From contig NZ_JAHOOZ010000001.1 in NCBI RefSeq assembly GCF_019075875.1, forward strand, positions 5,584,001-5,648,000: 64,000 nt of DNA. Direction: 5' to 3'. Shown one piece after another: positions 28,076 to 36,752 of the stretch (position 1 is the stretch's first letter; the number at the start of each line of letters is the position of its first letter). Position numbers and translations under genes: made by a program. Under the pieces are notes generated by a model, which made no database searches, had not been told where the DNA came from, and worked only from the letters and a program-made list of their open reading frames with translations. Source of the DNA: Novosphingobium sp. G106 (GTDB lineage Bacteria > Pseudomonadota > Alphaproteobacteria > Sphingomonadales > Sphingomonadaceae).

Positions 28076-28106
28076 CGTAAGTGCAGCCCGAAACCCCATA
28101 CTTACG
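28076..28106. promoter_or_regulatory. Inverted repeat upstream of luxR
   Basis: Perfect 7-bp arms CGTAAGT (28076-28082) and ACTTACG (28100-28106) with 17 bases between, centred about 66 bases before the luxR start codon. Position suits an operator. It does not follow the classical 20-bp lux-box spacing. Confidence 0.4.
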
Positions 28107-28213
28107 TTAGGCGGCAGTGAACGACGATCAATCCCACAAAAAAGTTCTGTGCTTGAAAACATATAGGCAGGATGGCGGCTCCATCGCTGCCATGCGTGTG
28201 ATACTCCATTCTC

Positions 28214-28786
28214 TCACGCAAGGTAGCCACTATTCAGGTTGCCTGGCAGAGTTGTTCGGTGCCGTTCGGTCAGGCCGTCCTCGCCGACTTCCCGGGGCGT
28301 TTCTTCGACGGTTCGACATATGTCGGTCCACTGCGCGTTGACGAGTGAGCACAGGCGATCCGGTTCTATTTCGACGGAGGTAGTGCGCGAGCCGGCAGCC
28401 GGGAAAACTGTCGCAAATGGTCTGATTGAAACGTCGCAAAAGATTGGAAGCGGCGTCGCGAGGCCGAAGGGACAGACACCGCCGACAGGATGGCCGGTTA
28501 GTTCCTCGGTTTCGGCAGCCTGAAGCATGCGCGGGCGCGCTCCGAATACGGCTTTGCATCTGCCGTTATCCAGCCGTGCATCGCCCCGCGCGACTACGAT
28601 TATCACCCGATCGTTGATGCGCAGGGCCAGCGTCTTGGCGATCCGGGCTGCATCGACGCCGAGCGCATGCGCCGCCTCGTTCACGGTTGCAACGCTTTGG
28701 CCATTCTCGACAATGCAAAGATCGGGCGCGTTTTCGGCCAACCAGGCCTTGGCGGTTTCCGCTGTCAACTTCTGGTTCCCGTCCAA
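28214..28786 (-). CDS. YbaK/ProX-type aminoacyl-tRNA deacylase domain protein
   Basis: About 190 residues of the YbaK/ProX/PrdX fold, which hydrolyses mischarged tRNA. Family segments are NEAAHALGVDAARIAKTLAL, the GDARLDNGRCKAVFG strand, and the active-site loop TGHPVGGVCPFGL. The C-terminal 30 residues after ICRTVEE are an extension without recognisable features. No ATG is available: the frame has TAG a few codons upstream, so TTG at 28786 is the best start, or the true 5' end has been lost. Isolated between the QS block and the OPT transporter. Confidence 0.72.
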   Translation of the reverse strand: MDGNQKLTAETAKAWLAENAPDLCIVENGQSVATVNEAAHALGVDAARIAKTLALRINDRVIIVVARGDARLDNGRCKAVFGARPRMLQAAETEELTGHPVGGVCPFGLATPLPIFCDVSIRPFATVFPAAGSRTTSVEIEPDRLCSLVNAQWTDICRTVEETPREVGEDGLTERHRTTLPGNLNSGYLA

Positions 28787-28984
28787 GACGATGTCGCGAA
28801 CAGCCTACATATCCCGCCGGTTGCCGCCCGCCAATCGCTCTTGATCGAGGCTTCCACCCGTAGTTATTTCCGCGATGCCTCGAAGGGAGGTCTTCCGACG
28901 GGCTTGCTTCGGCCTTCCCTGGGGCACTTGCCGACCGGTCGGCCATCGTCCACCATCGATCGGCAACATCGGATAAAGGGAAGA

Positions 28985-30934
28985 ATGTCCAGCGACGCAC
29001 CGCAGCCCCTTCGCGAGCTCACGCTCCGTGGCATCGTACTCGGCGGGATCATCACGCTGCTGTTTACCGCCGCCAACGTCTATCTCGGGCTCAAGGTCGG
29101 GCTGACCTTCGCCACTTCGATCCCCGCTGCCGTCATCTCGATGGCGATCCTGCGTTACCTGCCGGGCGCGAACATCCTCGAGAACAACATCGTCCAGACG
29201 ATCGCCAGCGCTGCGGGCACGCTCGCTTCGATCATCTTCGTCCTGCCCGGCCTCATCATGATCGGGTGGTGGCAGAACTTCCCCTATGTGACGACCGCGG
29301 CGATCACGGGGCTGGGCGGGGTGCTGGGCGTGCTGTTCTCAGTGCCGCTGCGCCGGGCGCTCGTCATCGATTCCGAGCTTCCGTATCCTGAGGGGCGTGC
29401 AGCGGCAGAGGTGCTGCATGTCGGATCGGGTTCGCGCGAGGGCGCGGAGGAAAGCGCAAAGGGGCTCTGGGTCCTCATCTGGGCCAGTGTCGTCTCCACC
29501 GTCTTCGCCATCCTGACGCAGACCAAGCTGGTCGCGGCCGAGGCAGCGACCTGGTTCCGTGTCGGGGCCGGTGCGACCGGGATTTCGGGCGGCCTGTCCT
29601 TCGCGCTGCTCGGCGTCGGGCACCTGGTCGGCATCTCTGTGGGGCTCGCGCAGTTCCTTGGCCTGGTGACCGGCTGGTGGCTCCTGCTGCCGGTCCTGAC
29701 CGCTGATCATCCGATGCCCGGCGGCGCCGAAACCTGGGCGAACGCGGTATTCCGCTCCGACGTGCGCTTCTTCGGCGCCGGCGTGATCGGCGTGGCGGCG
29801 ATCTGGGCGCTGATCCGCATCGCGCGCCCGGTCGTGGGGGGGATCCGTTCGGCCTTTGCCGCCAGTCGCGCGCGCCAGCAGGGCGAAGTGCTGGCCCTGA
29901 CCGAACGCGACATGCCGATCGGCGTCGTCATCTGCGGATCGTTCGCAGTGCTGCTGCCGATCCTGTGGCTGCTGTGGAGCATCCTCTCCGGTGGACCACT
30001 GACCGGATCGGCGGCGCTGCTGCTGGGCGGCGCGCTGCTGTTCATTTTCGTGTTCGGGCTGCTGATCGCGGCGGTCTGCGGCTATATGGCCGGGCTGATC
30101 GGCTCGTCGAATTCGCCGGTTTCCGCCATCGGCATCCTTTCCGTTCTCGCCGCCTCGCTCCTGCTCGCGGGGCTGTTCGGGCGCGATAACCCGGTGGCCA
30201 CCAGCCAGGCGCTGATCGCCTATGCACTGATCGTGACCGGGATCGTGTTCGGCGTGGCGACGATCGCCAACGACAACCTGCAGGATCTGAAGACCGGCCA
30301 GCTCGTCGGCGCCACGCCGTGGAAGCAACAGGTCGCGCTGCTGATCGGCGTCGTGTTCGGCAGCCTCACCGTGCCGCCGGTGCTCGACCTGCTCAATGCG
30401 GCCTTCGGCTTCGTCGGCACGCCCGGCGCCGGGCCGAATGCCTTGTCGGCGCCGCAAGCCGGCTTGATCTCGGCCCTGGCCAAAGGCGTGCTCGGCGGGG
30501 ACCTCAACTGGCCGATGCTGGGCTATGGGGCGATTGCGGGCGTCGGTTTCGTCGTCCTCGACGAGCTGCTCGGCAAGGCGAAGCTTCTGCGCCTGCCGCC
30601 GCTTGCGGTCGGGATCGGCATCTACCTGCCGATGGCGGTGATGTTGCCCGTGGTCATCGGCTCGATCGTCGGCTGGTTCTACGACCGCTGGGCCGATGGC
30701 CGACCCGCGCCCGAGCCGGCGCTACGGATGGGCGTGCTGGTGGCGACGGGCATGATCGTGGGCGAAAGCCTCTGGGGCGTCGCCTTTGCGGGTATCGTTG
30801 CCGTCACGGGGAGCGACAGCCCGCTGGCGCTCGTCGGGGAGGGCTTCGAGCCTATCGCGCTCATCGGCGGAACGCTGCTGTTCATCGCCCTGACCGCCTG
30901 GCTCTACCGTTACGCGAAGGCGCGCGTCGCTTGA
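28985..30934 (+). CDS. OPT-family oligopeptide/siderophore transporter
   Basis: A polytopic inner-membrane protein of about 650 residues with more than a dozen hydrophobic helices. It begins LRELTLRGIVLGGIITLLFT, then AANVYLGLKVGLTFATSIPA, which is the OPT signature, and has the GSSNSPVSAIGILSVL motif in the middle. OPT proteins import peptides or metal-peptide/nicotianamine-type chelates by proton coupling. AAAGGGAAG lies just before the ATG at 28985. An M13 peptidase gene follows 74 bases later in the same direction, so peptide uptake and cleavage may be functionally paired. Confidence 0.88.
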   Translation: MSSDAPQPLRELTLRGIVLGGIITLLFTAANVYLGLKVGLTFATSIPAAVISMAILRYLPGANILENNIVQTIASAAGTLASIIFVLPGLIMIGWWQNFPYVTTAAITGLGGVLGVLFSVPLRRALVIDSELPYPEGRAAAEVLHVGSGSREGAEESAKGLWVLIWASVVSTVFAILTQTKLVAAEAATWFRVGAGATGISGGLSFALLGVGHLVGISVGLAQFLGLVTGWWLLLPVLTADHPMPGGAETWANAVFRSDVRFFGAGVIGVAAIWALIRIARPVVGGIRSAFAASRARQQGEVLALTERDMPIGVVICGSFAVLLPILWLLWSILSGGPLTGSAALLLGGALLFIFVFGLLIAAVCGYMAGLIGSSNSPVSAIGILSVLAASLLLAGLFGRDNPVATSQALIAYALIVTGIVFGVATIANDNLQDLKTGQLVGATPWKQQVALLIGVVFGSLTVPPVLDLLNAAFGFVGTPGAGPNALSAPQAGLISALAKGVLGGDLNWPMLGYGAIAGVGFVVLDELLGKAKLLRLPPLAVGIGIYLPMAVMLPVVIGSIVGWFYDRWADGRPAPEPALRMGVLVATGMIVGESLWGVAFAGIVAVTGSDSPLALVGEGFEPIALIGGTLLFIALTAWLYRYAKARVA

Positions 30935-31008
30935 CGGGGGCTGCGTTGTCCCACGCGTGCGGTCGCCTTACATGGGCTGATCTTTGAAAGCGGTAGAGGA
31001 ACCGGCGG

Positions 31009-33090
31009 ATGATGGAAAAGAAACTTCTTGCAGCGCTGATGCTGGGCGCGGCGACCGTCGGTGCGTTTCCTGTGGCCGGTCAGACTCCCGCGCCGCCTAG
31101 CAGCGCTGCGAGCCAGACGGGAGCCGGCGTCGATCCTGCGATGATGGACAAGACGGTCAAGCCCGGCAACGATTTCAACACCTTCGCCAACGGAGCCTGG
31201 CTCAGGAACACGCCGATTCCGGCCGATCGGTCGAGCATCGGCGGTTTCTACATTGCCGATCACCAGACCGAGGAGCAACTGGCCGAGCTCATCGCCGCCA
31301 TCGAGAAATCGAACGCACCAGCCGCCAGCGACGAGGGCCGGATTCGCGATTTCTACAAGGCCTATCTCGATACCGCCGCGATCGATGCTGCGGGCATGGC
31401 GCCGCTCCAGCCCGACCAGCACCGCTTTGCCGCGATCCGCGACCGCAAGGCGCTGTCGCGCGTGCTTGGCGAGCAGATCCGTGCCGATGTCGATCCGCTG
31501 AACGCCACCAATTTCCGGACCGAGAACCTGTTCGGCATCTTCGTCACCCAGGCGCTCGCCGGCGGCCCCGTGCTGCCCTATCTCCTCCAAGGCGGCCTCG
31601 GCATGCCCGAGCGCGAATACTACCTGTCGTCCGACGCCAAGATGGCCGAGCTGCGCGGCAAGTACCGGGCCTACATCACGCAGCTTCTGACCGATGCGGG
31701 GATCGCCGATGCCGACGCTCGGGCACAGCGCATCTACGACCTCGAGATGAAGATCGCGCAGGCCCATGTCACGCGGGCGGAAAGCGAGGACTTCCAGAAA
31801 TCGGCCGCCGAATGGAGCCGCGCAGACTTCGCGGCGAAAGCGCCGGGCATCGACTGGGATGCCTTCTTTGCTGGGGCACAGCTCGGCCAGCAGCAGCGTT
31901 TCGCTGCCTATCACGCCGCGGCGATCCCCCGGCTCGCGGCGCTGGTCGCATCGGAGCCGCTGCAGGCGTGGCAGGACTGGCTGCTGTTCCACCAGATCAA
32001 CAGCAACAGCGACGTCCTGCCGGGCAAGCTCGACCGCGATCACTTCGCCTTCTTCGGCACGGCGCTGCAAGGCACGGCCGAGCCGCGACCGCGTGACAAG
32101 CGTGCCATCGCCGCGATCAACGGCGCGATGGGCGATGCGCTCGGCAAGCTCTATGTCGAGCGGTATTTCCCCGCCTCGGCACGGGCGACGGTGCAGGCGA
32201 TGGTCGGCAATATCAAGACGGCCTTCGAGCGCCGCATCGACGCGATCGACTGGCTGGCGCCGGCGACGAAGCGGCAGGCGATCGAGAAGGCCCGCGGCAT
32301 CGAAGTGGGCGTGGGCTATCCCGACCACTGGCGTGACTATTCGAGCCTCAAGGTCAGCCCGTCGGCCGCCTATGCCAATGCCCAGGCGGCTTCGCTGGTC
32401 GACTATCGCCAGCAGCTCGCCAAGATCGGCAAGCCGCTCGACCGGCGCGAATGGTGGATGAACGCGCAGCTCGTCAACGCGGTAAACCTGCCGGTGCAGA
32501 ATGCGCTCAACTTCCCCGCGGCGATCCTCAAGCGGCCGTTCTTCGATCCTGCGGCCGATGCCGCGTTCAACTATGGCGCTGTGGGCGCCGTCATCGGCCA
32601 CGAGATCAGCCACAGCTTCGACAATAACGGTGCGGCCTTCGATGCCAGCGGCAAGATGCGCAACTGGTGGACCGACGCCGATCTCCAGCGCTTCAACGCT
32701 GCGGGCCAGGCGCTGGCGGACCAGTACGACACCTACGAGCCGTTCCCCGGCCTGCACGTCAACGGCAAGCTGACCTTGGGCGAGAACATCGCCGACGTCG
32801 CCGGCCTCGCCGCCTCCTACGATGCCTATCGTACCTCGCTCGGCGGACGCGAGGCCCCGGTCATCGACGGCCTTACGGGCGACCAGCGCTTCTTCATCGC
32901 CTATGCGCAAAGCTGGGCGACCAAGATGCGCGACGAAGCCTTGCGCGCGCGCATCGCGACCGACGGCCACGCGCCGGGCATGTATCGCGCCCAGACCGTG
33001 CGTAATCTCGACGCGTGGTACAGGGCCTTCGACGTCAAGCCCGGCGACAAGCTCTATCTCCCGCCGGAAAAGCGCGTCCGGATCTGGTAG
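31009..33090 (+). CDS. M13-family zinc metallopeptidase (neprilysin/PepO-like)
   Basis: A 693-residue secreted or periplasmic endopeptidase that cleaves short peptides. Signal peptide at residues 1-24 (LAALMLGAATVGAFPVAGQ), domain start KPGNDFNTFANGAWL, the zinc motif HEISH at 531-535 and the third zinc ligand Glu592 in GENIADVAG. The C-terminus ends with the PPEKRVRIW tail, which is typical in position for the family. Full length. Probably works downstream of, or together with, the OPT transporter gene 74 bases upstream. Confidence 0.93.
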   Translation: MMEKKLLAALMLGAATVGAFPVAGQTPAPPSSAASQTGAGVDPAMMDKTVKPGNDFNTFANGAWLRNTPIPADRSSIGGFYIADHQTEEQLAELIAAIEKSNAPAASDEGRIRDFYKAYLDTAAIDAAGMAPLQPDQHRFAAIRDRKALSRVLGEQIRADVDPLNATNFRTENLFGIFVTQALAGGPVLPYLLQGGLGMPEREYYLSSDAKMAELRGKYRAYITQLLTDAGIADADARAQRIYDLEMKIAQAHVTRAESEDFQKSAAEWSRADFAAKAPGIDWDAFFAGAQLGQQQRFAAYHAAAIPRLAALVASEPLQAWQDWLLFHQINSNSDVLPGKLDRDHFAFFGTALQGTAEPRPRDKRAIAAINGAMGDALGKLYVERYFPASARATVQAMVGNIKTAFERRIDAIDWLAPATKRQAIEKARGIEVGVGYPDHWRDYSSLKVSPSAAYANAQAASLVDYRQQLAKIGKPLDRREWWMNAQLVNAVNLPVQNALNFPAAILKRPFFDPAADAAFNYGAVGAVIGHEISHSFDNNGAAFDASGKMRNWWTDADLQRFNAAGQALADQYDTYEPFPGLHVNGKLTLGENIADVAGLAASYDAYRTSLGGREAPVIDGLTGDQRFFIAYAQSWATKMRDEALRARIATDGHAPGMYRAQTVRNLDAWYRAFDVKPGDKLYLPPEKRVRIW

Positions 33091-33329
33091 AGTCGCAGAA
33101 AGATGTCGTCTGCTGGCGTCAGGTAAGCGGTACCCCTCGTAGTTAATACCGCCGATCGCGCCATTATATTGACATATGGCGTCTGCTTCACCCGCGGCAG
33201 AGGGATGCCAGGCTTTGGTAAAAGCTCTTTAACCTTGCCAGGCTCAGGCATAGCGTATGATGAGCAAGATGCGCGACGCGAGTGGGGCTGCGCTCTCTAT
33301 CCGAAGTCTGAGAACGGGAGGGCGCCACT

Positions 33330-33875
33330 TTGAAGGGCATCATTTTCACCGAGTTTCTTGCCTTTGCAGAGGATCGGCATGGTGACGATTTTGTCGATGA
33401 TTTGATTTTTCATGCGAAACTGCCGGGCAAGGGGGTGTATACGTCCGTCGGAACGTATGATTTTTCTGAATTGGCAAAGCTTCTTGGTTTATATTGTCAA
33501 TTTACGGGGAGTAAGGCTCCCGACATTCTTCGTTTATTCGGGAAATATCTTGTTGGCGCTTTCTCTAGAAAATGGCCCGATATATTTGTAAGATATGGTG
33601 GGACGATAGAGCTTCTAAACCAAGTGGAAGATAATATCCATGTCGAGGTCAAGAAGCTGTACCCGGATGCGCAGTTGCCGACTTTCAAGACCATAGAGAT
33701 AAGAAAAAATTCTATCGTAATGGACTATGCTAGCTGCAGATCACTTTCCGATCTTGCGACTGGGCTCATTTCCGGGGTTGCCGATCACTATCACGAGAAT
33801 GTCGAAATTCTGACGGAAAGTGTCGATTTCGCCGATAGACCGACAGTGCGTTTTCATGTTGAAATTCGGTCGTGA
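33330..33875 (+). CDS. H-NOX (haem NO/O2-binding) sensor protein
   Basis: A 181-residue haem sensor. It starts MKGIIFTEFLAFAE, has the proximal haem ligand His104 in NIHVEVKKLYPD, a PTF turn like the family's PSF, and the propionate-binding YxSxR motif as YASCRS. No distal-pocket H-bonding Tyr is obvious, so NO rather than O2 binding is possible. Start is TTG behind GGGAGG. Base composition is clearly more AT-rich than its neighbours, a sign of transfer. It overlaps the next gene by four bases (GTGA), so sensor and c-di-GMP enzyme are translationally coupled. Confidence 0.9.
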   Translation: MKGIIFTEFLAFAEDRHGDDFVDDLIFHAKLPGKGVYTSVGTYDFSELAKLLGLYCQFTGSKAPDILRLFGKYLVGAFSRKWPDIFVRYGGTIELLNQVEDNIHVEVKKLYPDAQLPTFKTIEIRKNSIVMDYASCRSLSDLATGLISGVADHYHENVEILTESVDFADRPTVRFHVEIRS

Positions 33876-35431
33876 GCAGGATGGAATCTGCGCGGGCGTT
33901 CGAGAATGCCCATACCTTTGCCCTGCCTGCGGCGGACAATGAGGCTGCGATAATAGAGCTCGAATGGCGCAGTCAGCGTCTGCGTGATCGTGCGCGCCGT
34001 GAACGCGCTGCGCGCACGGCGGCGGAAGAGATTCTCGAGGCAAAGTCGCGGCAGTTGTTCCTCTTGAATCAGACGCTTGAGCGCAAGGTAATCGAGCGAA
34101 CATCGGAACTCGAGGCGGAAAGAGAGCGTGCCGTATCGCTTGCTGCGCATGATGCGCTGACGAATCTCTCGAACCGCGCAAGCCTCAACGGCGAGTTGCT
34201 GGCGAGAACGGCAAGCGGGGAGAACGCTACCGAACCTTTCGTCATGCTGGCCATAGACCTCGACAATTTCAAGGAGGTCAATGACCATCTGGGTCATGCC
34301 GCCGGGGATGATTTGCTCCGCCAGGTGGCCGATCGGTTCCGCGCCGTCCTGCCCGATGGCAGCTTCATTGCCCGATTGGGAGGCGATGAATTCACCGCAT
34401 TGTGCTTCGGCAAGCATCATATCGAACGTGTCGATGGCATCTGCAGGGATCTGCTGAAAGAGCTGTCTCACCCCTACTGGTTCGGCGAGCGGGAAATGCG
34501 GATATCTGCATCCGTGGGCACGGCCTGCTTCCCCGGGGATGCAGCCACGTCGATCGATCTGATGCGCTACGCCGACATTGCGCTCTATGCGACCAAGCGC
34601 AGCGGTCGGAATGGGCATACGGGCTTCCACCCCCGATTGTTGCGCGATTTCGAGGAAAATCGGCAACTGGCAGCAGACTTGCGGTCGGCCGTCGCCAATC
34701 GGCAGATCGTCGCCTGGTATCAGCCCAAGTTCGACCTTGGCTCGGCGAGGCCGATTGGCGTCGAGGTTCTGGCCCGCTGGGATCATCCCAAGCGAGGGCC
34801 GATTTCACCGGCGGTATTCGTCCCCCTGGCGGAGGAAATCGGCCTGATACGGGACCTGGAATGGCAGATCATGACGCAATCCTGCGCTGCCGCCGGGGCC
34901 TGGATCGCGGCCGGATATATGGATCATGTGTCGGTCAATCTCTCGCCGTGCCATTTGAAGCGGCCTGATTTCATGTCAACGATCGATAGCGTCTTGGCCG
35001 AGAGCAAAATACCGCCGGCCGCACTCGAATTGGAAATAACGGAAAACCATTTTGCCACGGCGGACGAAGATTCTCTTCCCAAATTGGCAGAGCTCGTCGA
35101 TCGAGGTATAGCGATTTCCTTGGATGACTTCGGGATCGGGTATTCCAATCTCTCTTATCTTTTAAAGATACCGCTCAAAACGATCAAAATCGACAAGACG
35201 TTCGTCGAAAATTTGGAATACGACAAGGATTCCCGAACGATTGTCGATGCCATCATTCATTTGGCCACCGCCTTCAAGCTGAACGTGGTGGCGGAGGGGA
35301 TCGAAACCGTCGGTCAGAAAGAAGCCCTTCAGGCCTTGGGATGCCCGCAAGGCCAAGGCTTTCTCTTCAGTCGACCGATGACTCATTCTGAGTGTGAGGC
35401 GTTTCTGGCCCGGAATAGTATCGCTGGATGA
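33872..35431 (+). CDS. GGDEF-EAL c-di-GMP synthase/phosphodiesterase
   Basis: About 519 residues: a helical N-terminal coiled coil (residues 30-95), a diguanylate cyclase domain with an intact GGDEF at 170-174, and a phosphodiesterase domain with the EAL motif as EVL at 298-300, the DDFGIGYSNL metal loop and AEGIE. No membrane segment. The GTG start overlaps the H-NOX stop. H-NOX proteins are known partners of such enzymes, so NO or O2 would control c-di-GMP level. Both domains look active; which direction dominates cannot be said. The first ATG is four codons inside. Confidence 0.92.
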   Translation: MSRMESARAFENAHTFALPAADNEAAIIELEWRSQRLRDRARRERAARTAAEEILEAKSRQLFLLNQTLERKVIERTSELEAERERAVSLAAHDALTNLSNRASLNGELLARTASGENATEPFVMLAIDLDNFKEVNDHLGHAAGDDLLRQVADRFRAVLPDGSFIARLGGDEFTALCFGKHHIERVDGICRDLLKELSHPYWFGEREMRISASVGTACFPGDAATSIDLMRYADIALYATKRSGRNGHTGFHPRLLRDFEENRQLAADLRSAVANRQIVAWYQPKFDLGSARPIGVEVLARWDHPKRGPISPAVFVPLAEEIGLIRDLEWQIMTQSCAAAGAWIAAGYMDHVSVNLSPCHLKRPDFMSTIDSVLAESKIPPAALELEITENHFATADEDSLPKLAELVDRGIAISLDDFGIGYSNLSYLLKIPLKTIKIDKTFVENLEYDKDSRTIVDAIIHLATAFKLNVVAEGIETVGQKEALQALGCPQGQGFLFSRPMTHSECEAFLARNSIAG

Positions 35432-35455
35432 CGCCCTGGCTGTGCGACGACTTCG

Positions 35456-36454
35456 TCACCGGCCCGCTGCGTCGGCGCGCCATTTTTGCGGCGCACATCC
35501 GAACTCTGCATTGAACCAGCGGTTGAACGAGCTTGCCGACGAATAGCCGATCAGTTCGGCCACCATGGCTACCGAGTGATCGCCGCCCAGCAGGTAGCGC
35601 TTTGTCAGTTCCCTGCGCATGTCGTTCAGCAAGGTTGCGAAGGATTGCCCCTCGCCGTCCAGAACCCGCTGCAGCGTGCGCACGCTCATGCTAAGATGCA
35701 TGGCAACATTGGCCACGGTGGCTTGGCCATTGGGCAGCAGGAGCGTGATCGCGCGTTTGACCTGTTCGCCAATCGCTTCATTGCCTTCTTCCAGTTCGAC
35801 GAGCGCCAGAAGCTGGCGCATGTGCTGCGCCATCGTTGCGTCGGCCAGCGGATTGCCGATGTCCAGCGATGCTTCCGTGCAGCGCAGCCCATTGAAGGTG
35901 CTGCTGAAATTGACCGGGCATGGGTAGAATCGCTGAAAGACGGACAGGTTGGCCGGAGCCTTGCGGGTGAGATGGATGGAAAGAGGTGACCATTGGCCGC
36001 CCGATGCCCAGCGGATCGCCTGGAAGCCCAGCGCCACCGAGTGATCGACGACCTGTGGCTGCAGGCATTGGGGAACCATCTCGAACCGGATGCAGGGCGT
36101 GCCCGCGCGATCTTCCCAGGCTATGGTCAGGATGTTGTTGATGTGCCGTTGGTAGTCGATGAGCACCTGCACCGTGCCGCGCACGGTCGCCACGCGCTCC
36201 AGAAGCAGGCTCAACGGGCCGAGCGTGGCGGGGCTGCGGTTCTCTGCCATGCGCAGACCGAAGCTATCGCAGCCCGATCTCGCCGAGGCGAATTCGAAAA
36301 GGTCGACCGCCAGCTTGGCGGGAATCCGGTCTTCCGGACGTTCCAGCATGGCTTGGGTAATGCCCGTCCGGCGAAATGCCTCATATGGATCGATACCGAC
36401 TTCGCGTGCGACGTCCACGAAGTTCGACAATGAAACGGCGCGGACTTTGTACAA
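35456..36454 (-). CDS. AraC-family transcriptional regulator (OruR/ArcR-like)
   Basis: A 332-residue regulator. The N-terminal 200 residues form the arabinose-binding-like domain of the OruR type (NFVDVAREVGIDPYEAFRRT, then SARSGCDSFGLRMAE). The C-terminal double helix-turn-helix reads ANVAMHLSMSVRTLQRVLDG and MVAELIGYSSASSFNRWFNA. Such proteins activate catabolic genes in response to amino-acid-like or steroid-like ligands. It converges on the GGDEF-EAL gene, 24 bases apart; its target is not evident from the neighbourhood. Confidence 0.88.
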   Translation of the reverse strand: MYKVRAVSLSNFVDVAREVGIDPYEAFRRTGITQAMLERPEDRIPAKLAVDLFEFASARSGCDSFGLRMAENRSPATLGPLSLLLERVATVRGTVQVLIDYQRHINNILTIAWEDRAGTPCIRFEMVPQCLQPQVVDHSVALGFQAIRWASGGQWSPLSIHLTRKAPANLSVFQRFYPCPVNFSSTFNGLRCTEASLDIGNPLADATMAQHMRQLLALVELEEGNEAIGEQVKRAITLLLPNGQATVANVAMHLSMSVRTLQRVLDGEGQSFATLLNDMRRELTKRYLLGGDHSVAMVAELIGYSSASSFNRWFNAEFGCAPQKWRADAAGR

Positions 36455-36752
36455 CTAATACTGCTCCAACGGGTGGCGCTCGGGCACGCGGATGCTTGGT
36501 GACGCGGGAGGCCAAGCGCTATCGCGCAGGCTCCCGCGGACAGGGCCCGGCCGTCATGCCGGCGCTTCCGCGGCTGAAGGAGGTGCCCCATCTTCCCGAG
36601 TCTGCGTTCTTCAGCAGATCGCCATCGATTGCACGCAACCGATCGCGTCCAGAATTTGGCATGTCGCGCCATTCCGCGCGGAAGGCCCGTGTTCCTGCAC
36701 CCATGACAATCCAGGAGGGGGACATGCCGGGACAGCCTGTCCCCCATCTTCG
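36455..36752. other. Intergenic region between AraC regulator and chemoreceptor
   Basis: About 300 bases. It should contain the AraC-regulator promoter at the left and the chemoreceptor terminator at the right (see 36717-36745). I see no supported gene; the open frames on the plus strand are antisense or lack a start site. Confidence 0.4.
36717..36745. terminator. Hairpin, candidate terminator of the chemoreceptor gene
   Basis: Perfect 8-bp arms GGGGGACA and TGTCCCCC with a 13-nt loop, 8 bases past the chemoreceptor stop codon. No strong T-run follows on the minus strand, so termination by this element alone is uncertain. Confidence 0.45.

Noticed and set aside
30910..32970. Long antisense open frame opposite the M13 peptidase
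   Set aside because: The plus strand carries the complete peptidase with signal peptide and zinc motifs; the antisense protein has no recognisable feature.
33235..33261. TTGCCA and TATGAT as a sigma-70 promoter of the H-NOX gene
   Set aside because: Spacing is only 15 bases, shorter than usual; kept out of the feature list although the position is reasonable.
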